Below are positions 37,845 to 49,623 of a stretch of DNA of 64,000 nt, piece after piece. The DNA comes from Acinetobacter bouvetii DSM 14964 = CIP 107468 (lineage in GTDB: Bacteria > Pseudomonadota > Gammaproteobacteria > Pseudomonadales > Moraxellaceae). The stretch covers positions 1,135,000 to 1,198,999 of the forward strand of contig NZ_KB849727.1 of assembly GCF_000368865.1 (NCBI RefSeq), read 5' to 3'. Under the pieces are notes generated by a model. That model was not told the DNA's origin. It saw only the letters and a list, made by a program, of their open reading frames with translations, and made no database searches. Each line of letters opens with the position of its first letter. Within the stretch, counting starts at the first letter, position 1. A program made the position numbers and the translations under genes.

Positions 37845-38489
37845 TTATTTCAGTACAGGAATATCAATCCACAGCGCTTGTGGAAAATATTTCGCCAAAT
37901 ACGCTTTTAAATACTCTGCTGTATCTTTAGAAATCAATTCATCCTGTGATTCATCATTTAAATTATAGGCCAATGCATACAGCTCTAAACCGCGGCTTTT
38001 CAAGGCTTCCAAACTTAAAATGGTATGGTTGATGCTGCCCAAACGCCCCGAAGTGACTAAAATGACAGGATGTTTTTTCTCTGCGACATAATCAATCGTC
38101 AACAAATTTGTGGTGAGCGGCACCATCAAACCGCCTGCGCCTTCCAATAAAACCACTGCATATTTTTCAGCCAATTGCGCTGTAGCATGTTCAATTTTTT
38201 GAAAATCAATTTCACGGCCATCGAGCTTGGTCGCGAGATGCGGTGATGCAGGATAGCTAAAAATTTCAGGCATGGTCAGCTTAGCTTCATCTTCAGGTAA
38301 CCACCCCATGCCCATAATTTCACGATGCTGTTCAATATCTTCTGAAATATCGACATTGCCCGTTTGAATCAGCTTTTGCGTGATGGTTTTCTGGCCTTGC
38401 GCATTCCACAGCTTCGCCAAATAGCCTGTCGTGTACGTTTTGCCGATGCCTGTGTCGATGCCGCTGATAAAGTAAACTGAACCTGTCAT
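37845..38489 (-). CDS. bioD: Dethiobiotin synthase
   Basis: BioD closes the ureido ring, using ATP and CO2 to make dethiobiotin. The 214-residue protein has the P-loop SGIDTGIGKTYTTGYLAK and LLEGAGGLMVPL. The start at 38489 has CGGAG upstream and overlaps the bioC stop by four bases; the longer ORF start is not supported. Last gene of the bioAFCD unit; a frameshifted remnant follows. Confidence 0.94.
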   Translation of the reverse strand: MTGSVYFISGIDTGIGKTYTTGYLAKLWNAQGQKTITQKLIQTGNVDISEDIEQHREIMGMGWLPEDEAKLTMPEIFSYPASPHLATKLDGREIDFQKIEHATAQLAEKYAVVLLEGAGGLMVPLTTNLLTIDYVAEKKHPVILVTSGRLGSINHTILSLEALKSRGLELYALAYNLNDESQDELISKDTAEYLKAYLAKYFPQALWIDIPVLK

Positions 38490-39277
38490 GGCATTCTCCG
38501 TGCGATGCAATAAATGGGATGATAAGTCAATGGAAATTGCGCCTGACCCGATTCATCCCTGTATGAAAACTGTTGATAAGCCTGATAAAAATCGACCAGT
38601 GACTGTTTCGTCCAGCGGAAATTAGACGCCGTTGCCGTCACACCTGTGGCTTTTAAATGCTGTAAAACCTGTTTGGGATATTTAAAATTCAGATGAGCGG
38701 TTTGTTCTGAAATCTGTAAAATTTCAAAGCCATTGCGTTCTAACAAGTTTTGGATCGTTTCAATATTGAAATAGTCTAAACCCTGCCCTGTTAAGGCTTT
38801 AATTTCCTGCAAATTTTGCTGTCCAAACGTAGAAAAGCAGAAATAGGCATCAGGCTTTAAACTGTGGAATGCTTTTTGAAAAATACCTTCTAAATTCTGC
38901 ACCCACTGCAAAGCGGAACTTGAAGTGATCAAATCTAAATGCTGCGGAAATTCAAGCCGCTCAATATCGCCAATCAGATATTCGATCTTGGAATGCGGTG
39001 GAAAATGCTGCTGGATTTCAGCATATAGATCATTTAACACCAGATGTTTGACTTTCAGATGATGCAGCAGTAAATGGCTTAAATTGCCTGAACCGCAGCC
39101 GATTTCCAAAACGTGATTGAGATGCGCAGGGCAATATTGCTGAATTAAATCAAATAAATGCTGTGCAATCTGCTTTTGCACAACGGCATGCTCAACATAG
39201 CTTTGCCCTGCCTGAGCAAAGCGCAGCGCCACTTGGGATTTATCAATGTCTGAATGATTCACGCGCTTCATCACCAT
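38486..39277 (-). CDS. bioC: Malonyl-ACP O-methyltransferase BioC
   Basis: BioC methylates malonyl-ACP so that fatty-acid enzymes can build pimeloyl-ACP methyl ester. The 263-residue protein has the SAM motif HVLEIGCGSGNLSHLLL and the post-motif SSSALQWVQNLEGIF typical of BioC. Start at 39277, or the in-frame ATG at 39271, four to ten bases after the bioF stop. Tight spacing indicates translational coupling with bioF and bioD. Confidence 0.92.
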   Translation of the reverse strand: MVMKRVNHSDIDKSQVALRFAQAGQSYVEHAVVQKQIAQHLFDLIQQYCPAHLNHVLEIGCGSGNLSHLLLHHLKVKHLVLNDLYAEIQQHFPPHSKIEYLIGDIERLEFPQHLDLITSSSALQWVQNLEGIFQKAFHSLKPDAYFCFSTFGQQNLQEIKALTGQGLDYFNIETIQNLLERNGFEILQISEQTAHLNFKYPKQVLQHLKATGVTATASNFRWTKQSLVDFYQAYQQFSYRDESGQAQFPLTYHPIYCIARRMP

Positions 39278-39281
39278 CAGC

Positions 39282-40445
39282 TCACAATAACGGTGTCAGC
39301 TGATTAAGATCAGTCTGGGTTATCTGAGCAGTCAAGGAAATGCGTAGGCGTGAACTGTGCTGCGGCACCGTCGGCGGGCGCACAGGCATGATGTAAAAGC
39401 CCGCATCCTGCAAGGCTTGGGCTTTCTCTACCGTTTTGCCCGATTCGCCAATCATCACCGGCACAATATGCGAAGTCGATGGACAATCAAAACCTTTGGA
39501 TTGAACCGCTTGCTGCAAACTTTGACTGATTTGCTGTAAATGTTGACGCTCTGCTTTTAAATTTAAAACTTTCTTGAAGATAAAATCTGTCCACGCCATA
39601 CAGATCGGCGGCTGAGCGGTGCTGAAAATCAAAGGCCGCATCGAGTTAATCAGATAATCCCGAATGACCGGATGGCAAATCAGATAACCGCCAATCGAAG
39701 CCATGGCTTTGCCAAATGTCCCGACTAAAAGGTCAATATCATCCATCACGCCATATTGTTCGGCACAGCCTAGACCCTGCTCGCCACGCACGCCAATGGC
39801 ATGCGCTTCATCGACATACAGCATGACTTTGGAAAATTGCTTTTTGATGCGCACCAATTCAGCCAAATCGGTTTCATCGCCATCCATACTGAAAATGGAT
39901 TCCGTCACCACAATGATGCGCTCGAAAGACTCATCCTGATGATATTTATGTAAAAGCTGTGCCAGATGCGCCAAATCATTATGGCGATAGCGCACATATT
40001 TCGCAGTCGATAAGCGGATGCCATCAATCATACTGGCATGAATCAGCTTATCCGCCAAAATCAGGGTTTTACTGTCTGCGAGCGCAGGTAAAATCCCGAT
40101 ATTCATGTGATAACCGCTGTTGAATAACAGCGCTGCACGGCCGTGAAAGGCTTGGCCTAAACTGTCTTCAAGCTGTTCATATTCAGGAAAATTTCCTGTC
40201 AGCAATCGAGAGGATGATGAACTCATCCAACGCTGTGCGTTCGGGGTTTCATCAAAAAACTGCTCACGAAGCTGAATATTAGACGCTAAACCTAAATAGT
40301 CATTCGAGGCTAAATTCAGCATTTTTTTATGGTGAATGGTGATATAACGATCTTGCTGAAGATTTGAAGTGAACTGACGCAGATTGCCTTGCTGCTTTAA
40401 ATCATCCAATTGGCTTGCAAAGTGGCCGAGCAATGGACTGTTCAT
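39282..40445 (-). CDS. bioF: 8-amino-7-oxononanoate synthase
   Basis: BioF is a PLP enzyme joining pimeloyl-ACP and alanine to give KAPA. The 387-residue alpha-oxoamine synthase has [10 protein letters not shown], the glycine-rich GSS(S)RLLTGN-type block, [12 protein letters not shown] and the PLP lysine in [13 protein letters not shown]. The start overlaps the bioA stop by four bases. Confidence 0.95.
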   Translation of the reverse strand: MNSPLLGHFASQLDDLKQQGNLRQFTSNLQQDRYITIHHKKMLNLASNDYLGLASNIQLREQFFDETPNAQRWMSSSSSRLLTGNFPEYEQLEDSLGQAFHGRAALLFNSGYHMNIGILPALADSKTLILADKLIHASMIDGIRLSTAKYVRYRHNDLAHLAQLLHKYHQDESFERIIVVTESIFSMDGDETDLAELVRIKKQFSKVMLYVDEAHAIGVRGEQGLGCAEQYGVMDDIDLLVGTFGKAMASIGGYLICHPVIRDYLINSMRPLIFSTAQPPICMAWTDFIFKKVLNLKAERQHLQQISQSLQQAVQSKGFDCPSTSHIVPVMIGESGKTVEKAQALQDAGFYIMPVRPPTVPQHSSRLRISLTAQITQTDLNQLTPLL

Positions 40446-41758
40446 GCACTTTGCTCCTGAATGTTCTGAATATTTTTAACCACTTCAGCCAATTGTTCCA
40501 ACAAGGTTGTTAATTCTTGCTCGGAAATAATATACGGCGGCATCACATACACCAATTTGCCAAATGGCCGAATCCAAATGCCGCGGCGGACAAACTCTTG
40601 CTGCAGGGGTTTCATATCGACATTAAAGCTTAATTCCACTACGCCAATGGCGCCAAGCACGCGTACATCTTTGACATATTCAAGCTGTGCAAGTGGCTGT
40701 AAATGGATGAATAATTGCTGTTGAATGCGCTGAATGTTGGCTTGCCAATCTTGAGAAATCAGCAATTCGGTACTTTTAACGGCCACTGCACATGCCAATG
40801 GATTTGCCATAAAGGTCGGGCCATGCATAAATACGCCTGCTTCACCCTGACTAATAGTTTCAGCGACTTTTTTGGTGGTGAGTGCCGCAGACAAGGTCAT
40901 ATAACCACCTGTCAGCCCTTTGCCGATGCACATAATGTCCGGCTCTACCCCTGCCCACTCCCATGCAAAGAGCTTGCCTGTACGCCCAAAACCTGTAGCG
41001 ATTTCATCAAAAATCAGCAGGATATTATATTTTTCACAAAGCAGTTTGGCTTGGCGTAAATATTCGGGATGGTAAAAACGCATTCCCCCTGCACCCTGCA
41101 CAATCGGTTCAAGAATCAAACCAGCAATACTTTTATGCTGTTCAACTAGAGTCTTTTCCAGTTCAGCAATATCCGCCTGATTCCATTCTTCATTAAAGCC
41201 AACTTGCGGCGCAGGAACAAAAATCCGATTTGGCAGGCTTGAGCCGAAAATTTGATGCATTCCCGTGACAGGGTCACAGACCGACATGGCATTCCAGGTA
41301 TCCCCATGATAGCCCGAACGAGGCGTGACAAAGTTGGTTTTCTGAACCTTGCCTTGCGCATGCCAAAACTGCACCGCCATTTTCAAAGCCACTTCAACAG
41401 CGACAGAGCCAGAATCGGAAAAAAAGATTTTATCCAAACTGGGCGGGGTAATTTTCAGCAGCAATTTACCAAGTTGAATCGCAGGATCATGGGTAAAGCC
41501 GCCAAACATGATATGCGACATGTTCTGCAGCTGATCGGTCACTGCCTGATTCAATTCAGGATGATTATAGCCGTGAATTGCGCACCACCAAGACGACATC
41601 CCATCAATGAGCTGACGGCCATCGTCCAATTCAATGATTGCCCCTTGCGCCCTTTTCACTTTAAAAGTCGGAAGCGGATGAGTCATAGAGGTATAAGGAT
41701 GCCAAATATGCTGCTGATCAAAAGTTTGATCATCTAACTCAATCAATGAATCGGCCAT
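40442..41758 (-). CDS. bioA: Adenosylmethionine--8-amino-7-oxononanoate transaminase
   Basis: BioA transfers an amino group from SAM to KAPA, giving DAPA. The 438-residue class III aminotransferase shows [38 protein letters not shown] and PLP Lys in [15 protein letters not shown]. The ATG at 41758 is chosen because GGAG sits six bases upstream; the two earlier ATG/GTG-type options overlap that site. First gene of the compact bioAFCD unit; the BioH-like gene ends 94 bases upstream on the same strand. Confidence 0.95.
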   Translation of the reverse strand: MADSLIELDDQTFDQQHIWHPYTSMTHPLPTFKVKRAQGAIIELDDGRQLIDGMSSWWCAIHGYNHPELNQAVTDQLQNMSHIMFGGFTHDPAIQLGKLLLKITPPSLDKIFFSDSGSVAVEVALKMAVQFWHAQGKVQKTNFVTPRSGYHGDTWNAMSVCDPVTGMHQIFGSSLPNRIFVPAPQVGFNEEWNQADIAELEKTLVEQHKSIAGLILEPIVQGAGGMRFYHPEYLRQAKLLCEKYNILLIFDEIATGFGRTGKLFAWEWAGVEPDIMCIGKGLTGGYMTLSAALTTKKVAETISQGEAGVFMHGPTFMANPLACAVAVKSTELLISQDWQANIQRIQQQLFIHLQPLAQLEYVKDVRVLGAIGVVELSFNVDMKPLQQEFVRRGIWIRPFGKLVYVMPPYIISEQELTTLLEQLAEVVKNIQNIQEQSA

Positions 41759-41852
41759 CCTTAACTCCATGTGCAACATCTACAGCAAAAAATCTAATTT
41801 GCAGATCTTAAACCCGCATGAATTAAAAATAAATTGCGAGATTTGCCACTTA

Positions 41853-42620
41853 TCAGGATGTTTGATTTATTTTTTGTAAATATTGGCAGATTTTGTCAGT
41901 TATGCTGTCATATTGAAAAACTGGAAAGCCATGCGAGCCGCTAATGAGCTCAGTTTCTAAAAATTTTGCATTGAAGTTTTGAAAATTTTCAGCAACTTTG
42001 TAACTAACTAAGAAATCTTGTTTTGCGAATAAATGGTACTGATGCCCTGCATAGTTTTTCAAGATGCTGACATTATTGAGTTGTTCAAGACAATTCAAAC
42101 CCTGCTTTAAAATGTCTAAATTCTGCGGCTGTATCAAACTTTGTAAAGTTGCAAAGTCTTCTTTGGTGGTTTTTACGCCCTGACAAACCATAAAGCCAAA
42201 TTTCTTTAAAGTGGCAATCGCATCTTGCTGAAAGGATTGTTTAAAGCTTTGGAATGTCGCCTGAGGCATCGCTGTATGCCATTCTGCATTTTCAATACAG
42301 CTTTCAACAAAACATGGATTTGAGGCCAGTGTAATCAGGATTTTCTGCTGATGATATTGTTTGGAAATTTGATCGGCTAATAAGGTGGCAAGTTGCCCGC
42401 CTAAAGACCAGCCGATGATCACATCAAAAGCTTTGGCTTTTTCAGCCTGCCGCTGTAATGCATACTCATCCAAAGCATTAAAAATATTGATCAGTTCAAC
42501 GCTATGGCCTTTATTTTCCAAGGCCTGTTTGAATGAATTGAGCAGCTTGGTTCCACCGCCCCAGCCTGTAATGAGTAAAATTTTTTGATTCAATGGAGGA
42601 TTCTTATGACAATAAAACAC
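41853..42620 (-). CDS. bioH: BioH-like pimeloyl-ACP methyl ester esterase
   Basis: An alpha/beta-hydrolase of up to 255 residues immediately upstream of bioA. The nucleophile elbow is GWSLGGQLATLLA; the following LASNPCF matches BioH (ASSPCF type); the Asp is probably in FAKQDFL and the His in SGSHGFPVF. BioH removes the methyl group from pimeloyl-ACP methyl ester, the last pimelate step, fitting the bioC-containing operon. The start is uncertain: GTG 42620 or TTG 42593, neither with a clear ribosome-binding site. Confidence 0.82.
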   Translation of the reverse strand: MFYCHKNPPLNQKILLITGWGGGTKLLNSFKQALENKGHSVELINIFNALDEYALQRQAEKAKAFDVIIGWSLGGQLATLLADQISKQYHQQKILITLASNPCFVESCIENAEWHTAMPQATFQSFKQSFQQDAIATLKKFGFMVCQGVKTTKEDFATLQSLIQPQNLDILKQGLNCLEQLNNVSILKNYAGHQYHLFAKQDFLVSYKVAENFQNFNAKFLETELISGSHGFPVFQYDSITDKICQYLQKINQTS

Positions 42621-42656
42621 CAGTATTATGAAATAATTTCGCGTTTGTTCCTATGA

Positions 42657-43154
42657 TCAATATGCTTGATCGAGCTCAATTAAATGCGCTATCGCGGCAT
42701 CAAATGCCTTTCGTTCAAATTCAAAACTTTGATCCTCAACCCGCCAATCAACAGCAGAAACCACAGCATTGATTTCATTCACAGCCTGACCAAATCTTTT
42801 CCAAATAATTTTTGAATCCATTTGCACTTGTTCAACAACCAAAGTCGTACAGGTCAAATCCAAATCATCAGGACAAATCAATAAAGGGACAATCGCCGAA
42901 CTAGATTTATCATCTGTTGTTTTTAGGAGAGTCCAAGCTGCTTTATTTTCTTGCTCATCAATCAGCCAGCCTTGTGCAGGGACCAATGAAAGAATAGATA
43001 AATCATCTTTGAATTCCATAAATTGATTCATCCACTGGTTTAAGGGAAGATCATCAATAGCCAATATCGGAAAAGGTTTAAGTTCACCTTTTGCAGTATG
43101 AATCACACCATGAATAGGATGCTCATCTAATAAAACCGCCTTAACTTCATTCAT
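42657..43154 (-). CDS. Hypothetical protein upstream of the bio cluster
   Basis: A 165-residue acidic soluble protein I do not recognise. It has no signal peptide, membrane segment or known motif. The N-terminal ~45 residues (VKAVLLDEHPIHGVIHTAKGEL, shortened here to the pattern) look beta-rich, the C-terminal 40 residues helical. The ATG directly follows the stop of the DUF6176-like gene, so the two are one operon, and the bioH-like gene starts 36 bases downstream. Confidence 0.6.
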   Translation of the reverse strand: MNEVKAVLLDEHPIHGVIHTAKGELKPFPILAIDDLPLNQWMNQFMEFKDDLSILSLVPAQGWLIDEQENKAAWTLLKTTDDKSSSAIVPLLICPDDLDLTCTTLVVEQVQMDSKIIWKRFGQAVNEINAVVSAVDWRVEDQSFEFERKAFDAAIAHLIELDQAY

Positions 43155-43484
43155 CTATTTGTCCATATTTTCCAAATCGGCCAATAACGTGGCCTGATAG
43201 CCTTTTGCCCAATTGGTTTTAAACTGCTTGTGCATGGCATCTATGGGAAAACTGCTTTCCCGTCCAATTTGCTGCGCCTTGGCAATATCTTCAGCGCGCA
43301 TATAGGCAATCAAATAATCTTTGCCTTCAAGCGCCACATGAAACCATGATTCAACGCGCACACCTTCAGCTTTCAAGGTTTCAATCGCTTCATCCTGACG
43401 CGCATTTAATTCTGTTTGCCATGCTTCAACATTTGGCATGGAATCCGGTTTAAGCTGAATCAGCACTGCGCCAACATCGGTCAT
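43155..43484 (-). CDS. DUF6176-like small protein
   Basis: A 109-residue protein resembling the DUF6176 family (ferredoxin-like fold expected): DVGAVLIQLKPDS, ETLKAEGVRVESWFHVALEG, YLIAYMRAEDIAKAQQI. The start at 43484 gives MTDVGAVL; an upstream ATG at 43505 is also in frame. No known function. It is the first gene of a same-strand run leading through an unknown gene and the bioH-like gene to bioAFCD. Confidence 0.6.
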   Translation of the reverse strand: MTDVGAVLIQLKPDSMPNVEAWQTELNARQDEAIETLKAEGVRVESWFHVALEGKDYLIAYMRAEDIAKAQQIGRESSFPIDAMHKQFKTNWAKGYQATLLADLENMDK

Positions 43485-43614
43485 TTTATTTCTGCTTATT
43501 TTCAATGGATTTCCATCATAAGATGATCAACAATAAATACCAGCATTTCACAGCAAGCAAATACAATAAACTTTGCTAAACTCAAAACAAATTCAATTTA
43601 GGCATGTATGCACG

Positions 43615-44187
43615 ATGAAACTCAATACACTGTTTAAGATCAGCTTACTTTCCCTTTCTGCAATTTTCGGGTTAACTACAGTGAGCCATGCTGAAAGTTC
43701 AATTTTCTCTAAATCCGCGTCAGAGCAAAGGCAATGGGTAGGCAAAGCCGCGCCAGCCTTCAAGCTGCAGGACCAAAACTCAAAATGGCACGAACTCAGC
43801 CAGTACAAAGGCAAATGGATTGTTTTATATTTTTATCCGAAAGATAATTCGCCTGGCTGCACTCAGGAAGCCAATCAATTCAAAGCGCTTTATCCGCAAT
43901 TCATTAAAAACAATGCTGTGGTTTTAGGGGTCAGCCTGGACGATGTTCAATCACATCAGAAGTTTTCAGAAAAGCTCGGACTGAATTTTCCGATTCTGGC
44001 CGACCATGACCATAAACTCGCAGCGCAATTGGGTATTGTCAGAAACTTAGGCATTGCGAAAATCGCCAAACGGGAGACCTTTTTGATTGACCCGCAAGGG
44101 ACAATTTCCTATCACTATAGCAGTGTCAATACGCAGGCTCATGCTGGGCAAGTGCTGGCAGATATTCAGAAGTTTTCAAAGAAATAA
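43615..44187 (+). CDS. Exported peroxiredoxin, Bcp/PrxQ type
   Basis: A 190-residue thiol peroxidase with a signal peptide (about residues 1-25, hydrophobic core SLLSLSAIFGLTT, predicted cleavage after SHA). The peroxidatic Cys is in FYPKDNSPGCTQEANQF. The resolving Cys five residues later in classic Bcp is replaced by Asn (GCTQEAN), and no other Cys is present in the mature part, so it is a 1-Cys enzyme. It probably removes peroxides in the periplasm with an outside reductant. Weak ribosome-binding site. Confidence 0.85.
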   Translation: MKLNTLFKISLLSLSAIFGLTTVSHAESSIFSKSASEQRQWVGKAAPAFKLQDQNSKWHELSQYKGKWIVLYFYPKDNSPGCTQEANQFKALYPQFIKNNAVVLGVSLDDVQSHQKFSEKLGLNFPILADHDHKLAAQLGIVRNLGIAKIAKRETFLIDPQGTISYHYSSVNTQAHAGQVLADIQKFSKK

Positions 44188-44191
44188 ACGA

Positions 44192-44229
44192 TAAAAAGCC
44201 TTCGAACATTCATTCAAAGGCTTTTTTAA
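44192..44229 (+). terminator. Intrinsic terminator after the peroxiredoxin gene
   Basis: AAAAAGCCTT and AAGGCTTTTTT arms around a longer loop, ending in six T residues. The A-rich arm gives possible action for the convergent ferritin gene too. Confidence 0.8.
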
Positions 44230-44258
44230 CATCAAAAATTCAAGTGATGCCGTTCAGC

Positions 44259-44723
44259 TTACATCTGAGATTGAATATAGTTTTGCAGGCCAATCAGCTC
44301 AATCAAACGCATTTGTTTTTCAAGCCAGTAGGTATGGTCTTCTTCGGTATCTGACATTTGCTGACGGAGCATATCGCGGGTCACATAATCGCCCTTTTCT
44401 TCGCACAGCTTCACGCCCTGTGCCAATTTTCCGCGCACATGATATTCCAGCGCCAAATCCGCTTGCAGGCAAGTCACAACATCGGAACCAACGTCAATCG
44501 CGTCACGGTCCATGTTTGGAGTTCCTTCAAGGAACAATACGCGGCGGATCAAGGCATCCGCATGCGCGCCCTCTTCCTGGCTTTCATGATCAATCCGTTC
44601 AAAAATTTTGGATAAGCCCCAGTCTTCATACATGCGGGAGTGGATGAGATATTGATCACGAGCAGCCAGTTCGCCACCGATCAACATATTTAAGTAGTCT
44701 ACGACTTCTGGATTGCCACGCAT
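44259..44723 (-). CDS. Ferritin of the bacterioferritin family lacking the haem Met
   Basis: A 154-residue iron-storage protein. Ferroxidase ligands Glu18, Glu51, His54, Glu127 and His130 are present ([18 protein letters not shown]). At position 52, where bacterioferritins have the haem-binding Met, this protein has Gly. It is therefore like the P. aeruginosa protein first named BfrA and later treated as FtnA. The start at 44723 is set by GGAG nine bases upstream, giving [12 protein letters not shown]; the ORF's earlier ATG is too close to its AGGG. Confidence 0.9.
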   Translation of the reverse strand: MRGNPEVVDYLNMLIGGELAARDQYLIHSRMYEDWGLSKIFERIDHESQEEGAHADALIRRVLFLEGTPNMDRDAIDVGSDVVTCLQADLALEYHVRGKLAQGVKLCEEKGDYVTRDMLRQQMSDTEEDHTYWLEKQMRLIELIGLQNYIQSQM

Positions 44724-44752
44724 TTTGATTAACTCCATACCCTTTTTTAAAT

Positions 44753-44781
44753 ATTATGGACAAGTTTAATGGTGATTGCAA
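44753..44781 (-). promoter_or_regulatory. Predicted ferritin promoter
   Basis: On the minus strand TTGCAA (44776-44781) and CATAAT (44753-44758) are 17 bases apart. The start site would be near 44746, about 23 bases before the preferred ATG. Confidence 0.6.
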
Positions 44782-45098
44782 AACTTTAATTTTGTAAGTT
44801 TATGATTTATATAAAATTTAAATGATAAACATACGCATTTACAGTTCAATTCAGCGCAATTTCTACATAAAAAATAAGCCTTTGCGCAATGCGCAGATAT
44901 CGCGGCATGCCAATTATTCAAATAATGAAGCGCGCTGTTTTTTGTAACAATTAACAATGCGTCTTGTTTAGCGCAAACATCACCTGATTGATTTAACACG
45001 CCACGCTTGAGCTGCTGCGCTTATATACAGGGAGCACTGTACTGATGCTTCATGCATTGCACTCAAAGATAAGGGGACCATTTCCAGAGAAGACAGGC
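44782..45098. other. Gene-free region between ferritin gene and rlmF
   Basis: About 320 AT-rich bases. A 77-codon minus-strand ORF exists but is Cys/His-rich with no ribosome-binding site and is judged chance. No terminator for rlmF is evident in it. Confidence 0.5.
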
Positions 45099-46073
45099 TT
45101 AAGCTGAAGTCCAACGCGCATTCTTCCACGCTTGCTGTTGCGTTGAATCTAGAAAAGACCAAGCAACAAAACGGCTTTCTTTTTGTCCCTGCGTCATTTT
45201 AATGGTTTTCACATCTACTGCTCCGCTCTTAGCTAAGGCATTTAAGAGCACAGGCAATGTTGTTTTCTTGGAAACCAGTGTACTAAACCAAAGGCATTGC
45301 TTAGCAAACTGGATGCTCTCTTGTACCATTTGGCAGACAAATCGTTCTTCGCCGCCATCACACCAGAGTTCGTTTTTTTGACCGCCAAAGTTTAACACCA
45401 CCTTTGTCCGATCAACCGGCTTGCCTAGTTTTCTTAATTTTTGAGTTGCTGTCGCATTTGCTTCATCTTGCGAGGCATGAAATGGTGGATTACACATCGT
45501 CAAATCAAAACGATCTGAGGATTTAATCACACCGTTGAAAATATTGCTCGCTGTCTTCTGCAATCGAATCTGAATCCCTTTACGCAGATTCGGATTTGCC
45601 TCCACAATAAATTGAGCACTTTTAACGGATGCAGAATGAATGTCTGAGCCGACAAATTTCCAGCCATAGCTCCGATGACCAATGATCGGATAAATACAGT
45701 TCGCTCCCACCCCAATATCTAACACTTGAACTGCGTTTCCTGTTGGAATTTGACCTTTATTGTTGGCACTCAGCAAATCAGCTAAGTAGTGGATATAGTC
45801 GGCTCGACCCGGAATAGGCGGGCAAAGAAAATTTGGAGGAATATCCCAATATTGAATGCCATAAAAATGCTTGAGCAATGCTTTATTGAGCATTTTCACA
45901 GCGTGTGGATCAGAAAAGTCGACCGAAAGATCGTTATATTTATTTGGGCTGACAAAAGGCGCAAGTTCCGGACAACTCTTGATTAACTGAGGAAAATCGT
46001 AACGACTGCGATGCAGATTTCGTGCATGTAATTCCGATTTTTGCTGCGGAAAAGATTTCTTTGCTTGCGCCAT
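45099..46073 (-). CDS. rlmF: 23S rRNA (adenine(1618)-N6)-methyltransferase RlmF
   Basis: RlmF methylates A1618 of 23S rRNA. The 324-residue protein has the early block HARNLHRSRYDFPQL, the SAM-binding VLDIGVGANCIYPIIG and the N6-adenine catalytic motif NPPFHAS. The ATG at 46073 is preferred over the TTG at 46091; neither has a good ribosome-binding site. Confidence 0.92.
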   Translation of the reverse strand: MAQAKKSFPQQKSELHARNLHRSRYDFPQLIKSCPELAPFVSPNKYNDLSVDFSDPHAVKMLNKALLKHFYGIQYWDIPPNFLCPPIPGRADYIHYLADLLSANNKGQIPTGNAVQVLDIGVGANCIYPIIGHRSYGWKFVGSDIHSASVKSAQFIVEANPNLRKGIQIRLQKTASNIFNGVIKSSDRFDLTMCNPPFHASQDEANATATQKLRKLGKPVDRTKVVLNFGGQKNELWCDGGEERFVCQMVQESIQFAKQCLWFSTLVSKKTTLPVLLNALAKSGAVDVKTIKMTQGQKESRFVAWSFLDSTQQQAWKNARWTSA

Positions 46074-46386
46074 GTGTATGCCAATATTCAACGGGAGAAC
46101 AGAATCATCTGATAAGGCAGGATATCTACCTGCAAATTAGTCGATATTGTACGTGAATTTAACCATCAATGACGCCCCATTCCTTTTATTTGTCTATCCA
46201 ACATTCATCCCATCTTAGCGTTTTTTGAAATCAACAAAAAATCGCTTTTGCAGCGCTCTCATGAGATTTCTGCTGAATTTAGAGCACATTAAACTCCATA
46301 ATAAAAATATATTTTTTCAAATTAATCAAAGACAAAACTAAATATTCTCAATATGATAAAAAATGCGTCAATTAAAGTTGAAGAAC
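46074..46386. other. Gene-free divergent region rlmF / reductase
   Basis: About 313 AT-rich bases that must hold the divergent promoters. No convincing promoter pair, operator or small gene could be picked out by eye. Confidence 0.5.
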
Positions 46387-47448
46387 ATGAATACCAAGAC
46401 AACACCGATACTCGTTACAGGCGCCACAGGCTATATTGCCAGCTGGGTCATTAAACAATTGCTCGAAAAAGGACACACCGTACATGCCACCGTTCGAGAT
46501 TTAAATAAGAAAAAGAGTTTTGCCCACCTGGAAAAAATCGCCAATCAAAGTTCAGGCTCACTGCAGCTGTTTCAAGCCAATTTGCTGGAGTCGGGTTCTT
46601 TTGACCAGGCCATGCAAGGCTGTGAAGTTGTTCTGCATATGGCTTCGCCTTTTGTGGTCACCAATTATAAAGATGCCGTTAAAGACATTATTGAACCCGC
46701 TGTTTTAGGCACTGAAAATGTCCTGAACAGTGTCAATAGCACTGAATCGGTCAAGCGTGTGGTCGTCACCTCAAGCATTGCATCGACCTATGGCGATGCC
46801 ATTGATATCCGGCAGACAGCCAACAATGAATTTGATGAATCGCACTGGAATACCAGCAGTTCCGAAACGCATCAGCCTTATCCGTATTCTAAAGTCATGG
46901 CTGAACGTAAAGCATGGGACATGCAAAAAGCGCAAACGCGCTGGGATTTAGTTTGCATTAATCCTGCGCTGGTGCTTGGCCCATCGCTTACGCCGAGCAC
47001 ACAGTCTGGCAGCGTCGAGGTTCTGCAGCAATTTGCCAACGGCATGACGCTGGCGGGTGTTCCGCCCATGTGGAACGGCATTGTCGATGTGCGTGACGTT
47101 GCAGATGCTCATCTGCAAGCCGCCTTCAATCCAAAGGCAGAGAACCGCTATATTATCAGCGGCGGCACCTTAAGCCTGCTGGAGATGGGTAAAATCCTGC
47201 GCCAGCATTTTGGCAATAAATTCCCCTTCCCGCGCAATCAGCTGCCTAAAGCGGCGTTCAAGCTGCTGGGCCCTTTCATTGGCTTTTCTAAATCTTTTGT
47301 AGAACTGAATATGGGGTATCCAATTTACTTTAATGCGGATAAAAGCAAAAAAGACTTGGGCATTCATTACCGGAATATTGAGACCAGCTTAGTTGAACAT
47401 TTCCAGCAATTGCTGGATGACGGCGTCGTGAAAAAATATATTCCTTAA
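46387..47448 (+). CDS. NAD(P)-dependent aldehyde/ketone reductase, extended SDR (DFR-like)
   Basis: A 353-residue extended short-chain dehydrogenase related to dihydroflavonol-4-reductase and yeast aldehyde reductases. The cofactor motif TGATGYIASWVIKQLLEKGH is at residues 10-29, with catalytic Ser in VVVTSSIAST and the Tyr/Lys pair in PYPYSKVMAERKAW. Substrates of bacterial members are usually small aldehydes or ketones; the one here is unknown. The ATG at 46387 is preferred to the one at 46363. It is a single-gene unit with its own terminator. Confidence 0.87.
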   Translation: MNTKTTPILVTGATGYIASWVIKQLLEKGHTVHATVRDLNKKKSFAHLEKIANQSSGSLQLFQANLLESGSFDQAMQGCEVVLHMASPFVVTNYKDAVKDIIEPAVLGTENVLNSVNSTESVKRVVVTSSIASTYGDAIDIRQTANNEFDESHWNTSSSETHQPYPYSKVMAERKAWDMQKAQTRWDLVCINPALVLGPSLTPSTQSGSVEVLQQFANGMTLAGVPPMWNGIVDVRDVADAHLQAAFNPKAENRYIISGGTLSLLEMGKILRQHFGNKFPFPRNQLPKAAFKLLGPFIGFSKSFVELNMGYPIYFNADKSKKDLGIHYRNIETSLVEHFQQLLDDGVVKKYIP

Positions 47449-47452
47449 ATGC

Positions 47453-47493
47453 AAAAAAAGCCCAGCGTTTGATTAAACGCTGGGCTTTTCCTT
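47453..47493 (+). terminator. Strong terminator after the reductase gene
   Basis: AGCCCAGCGTTT and AAACGCTGGGCT pair around GATT with A and T runs either side. Convergent with ligA, so it may serve both. Confidence 0.92.
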
Positions 47494-47506
47494 TCAATCA
47501 GATCAA

Positions 47507-49579
<2,073 letters not shown>

Positions 49580-49623
49580 TTAATCTGCCGCCATTATAAA
49601 AATCAGCAGCGGCAGTTTCAATG

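Noticed and set aside
37687..37968. A 93-codon plus-strand ORF in the rluB-bioD gap
   Set aside because: It runs antisense into bioD, and the minus strand of the same region has better coding character.
44766..44999. A 77-codon ORF in the ferritin-rlmF gap
   Set aside because: It lacks a ribosome-binding site, has odd Cys/His-rich composition and matches no family; it also overlaps the predicted ferritin promoter.
46363..46386. Upstream start for the reductase gene
   Set aside because: The added residues are not typical of the family, and the ATG at 46387 places the cofactor motif at the usual distance from the N-terminus.
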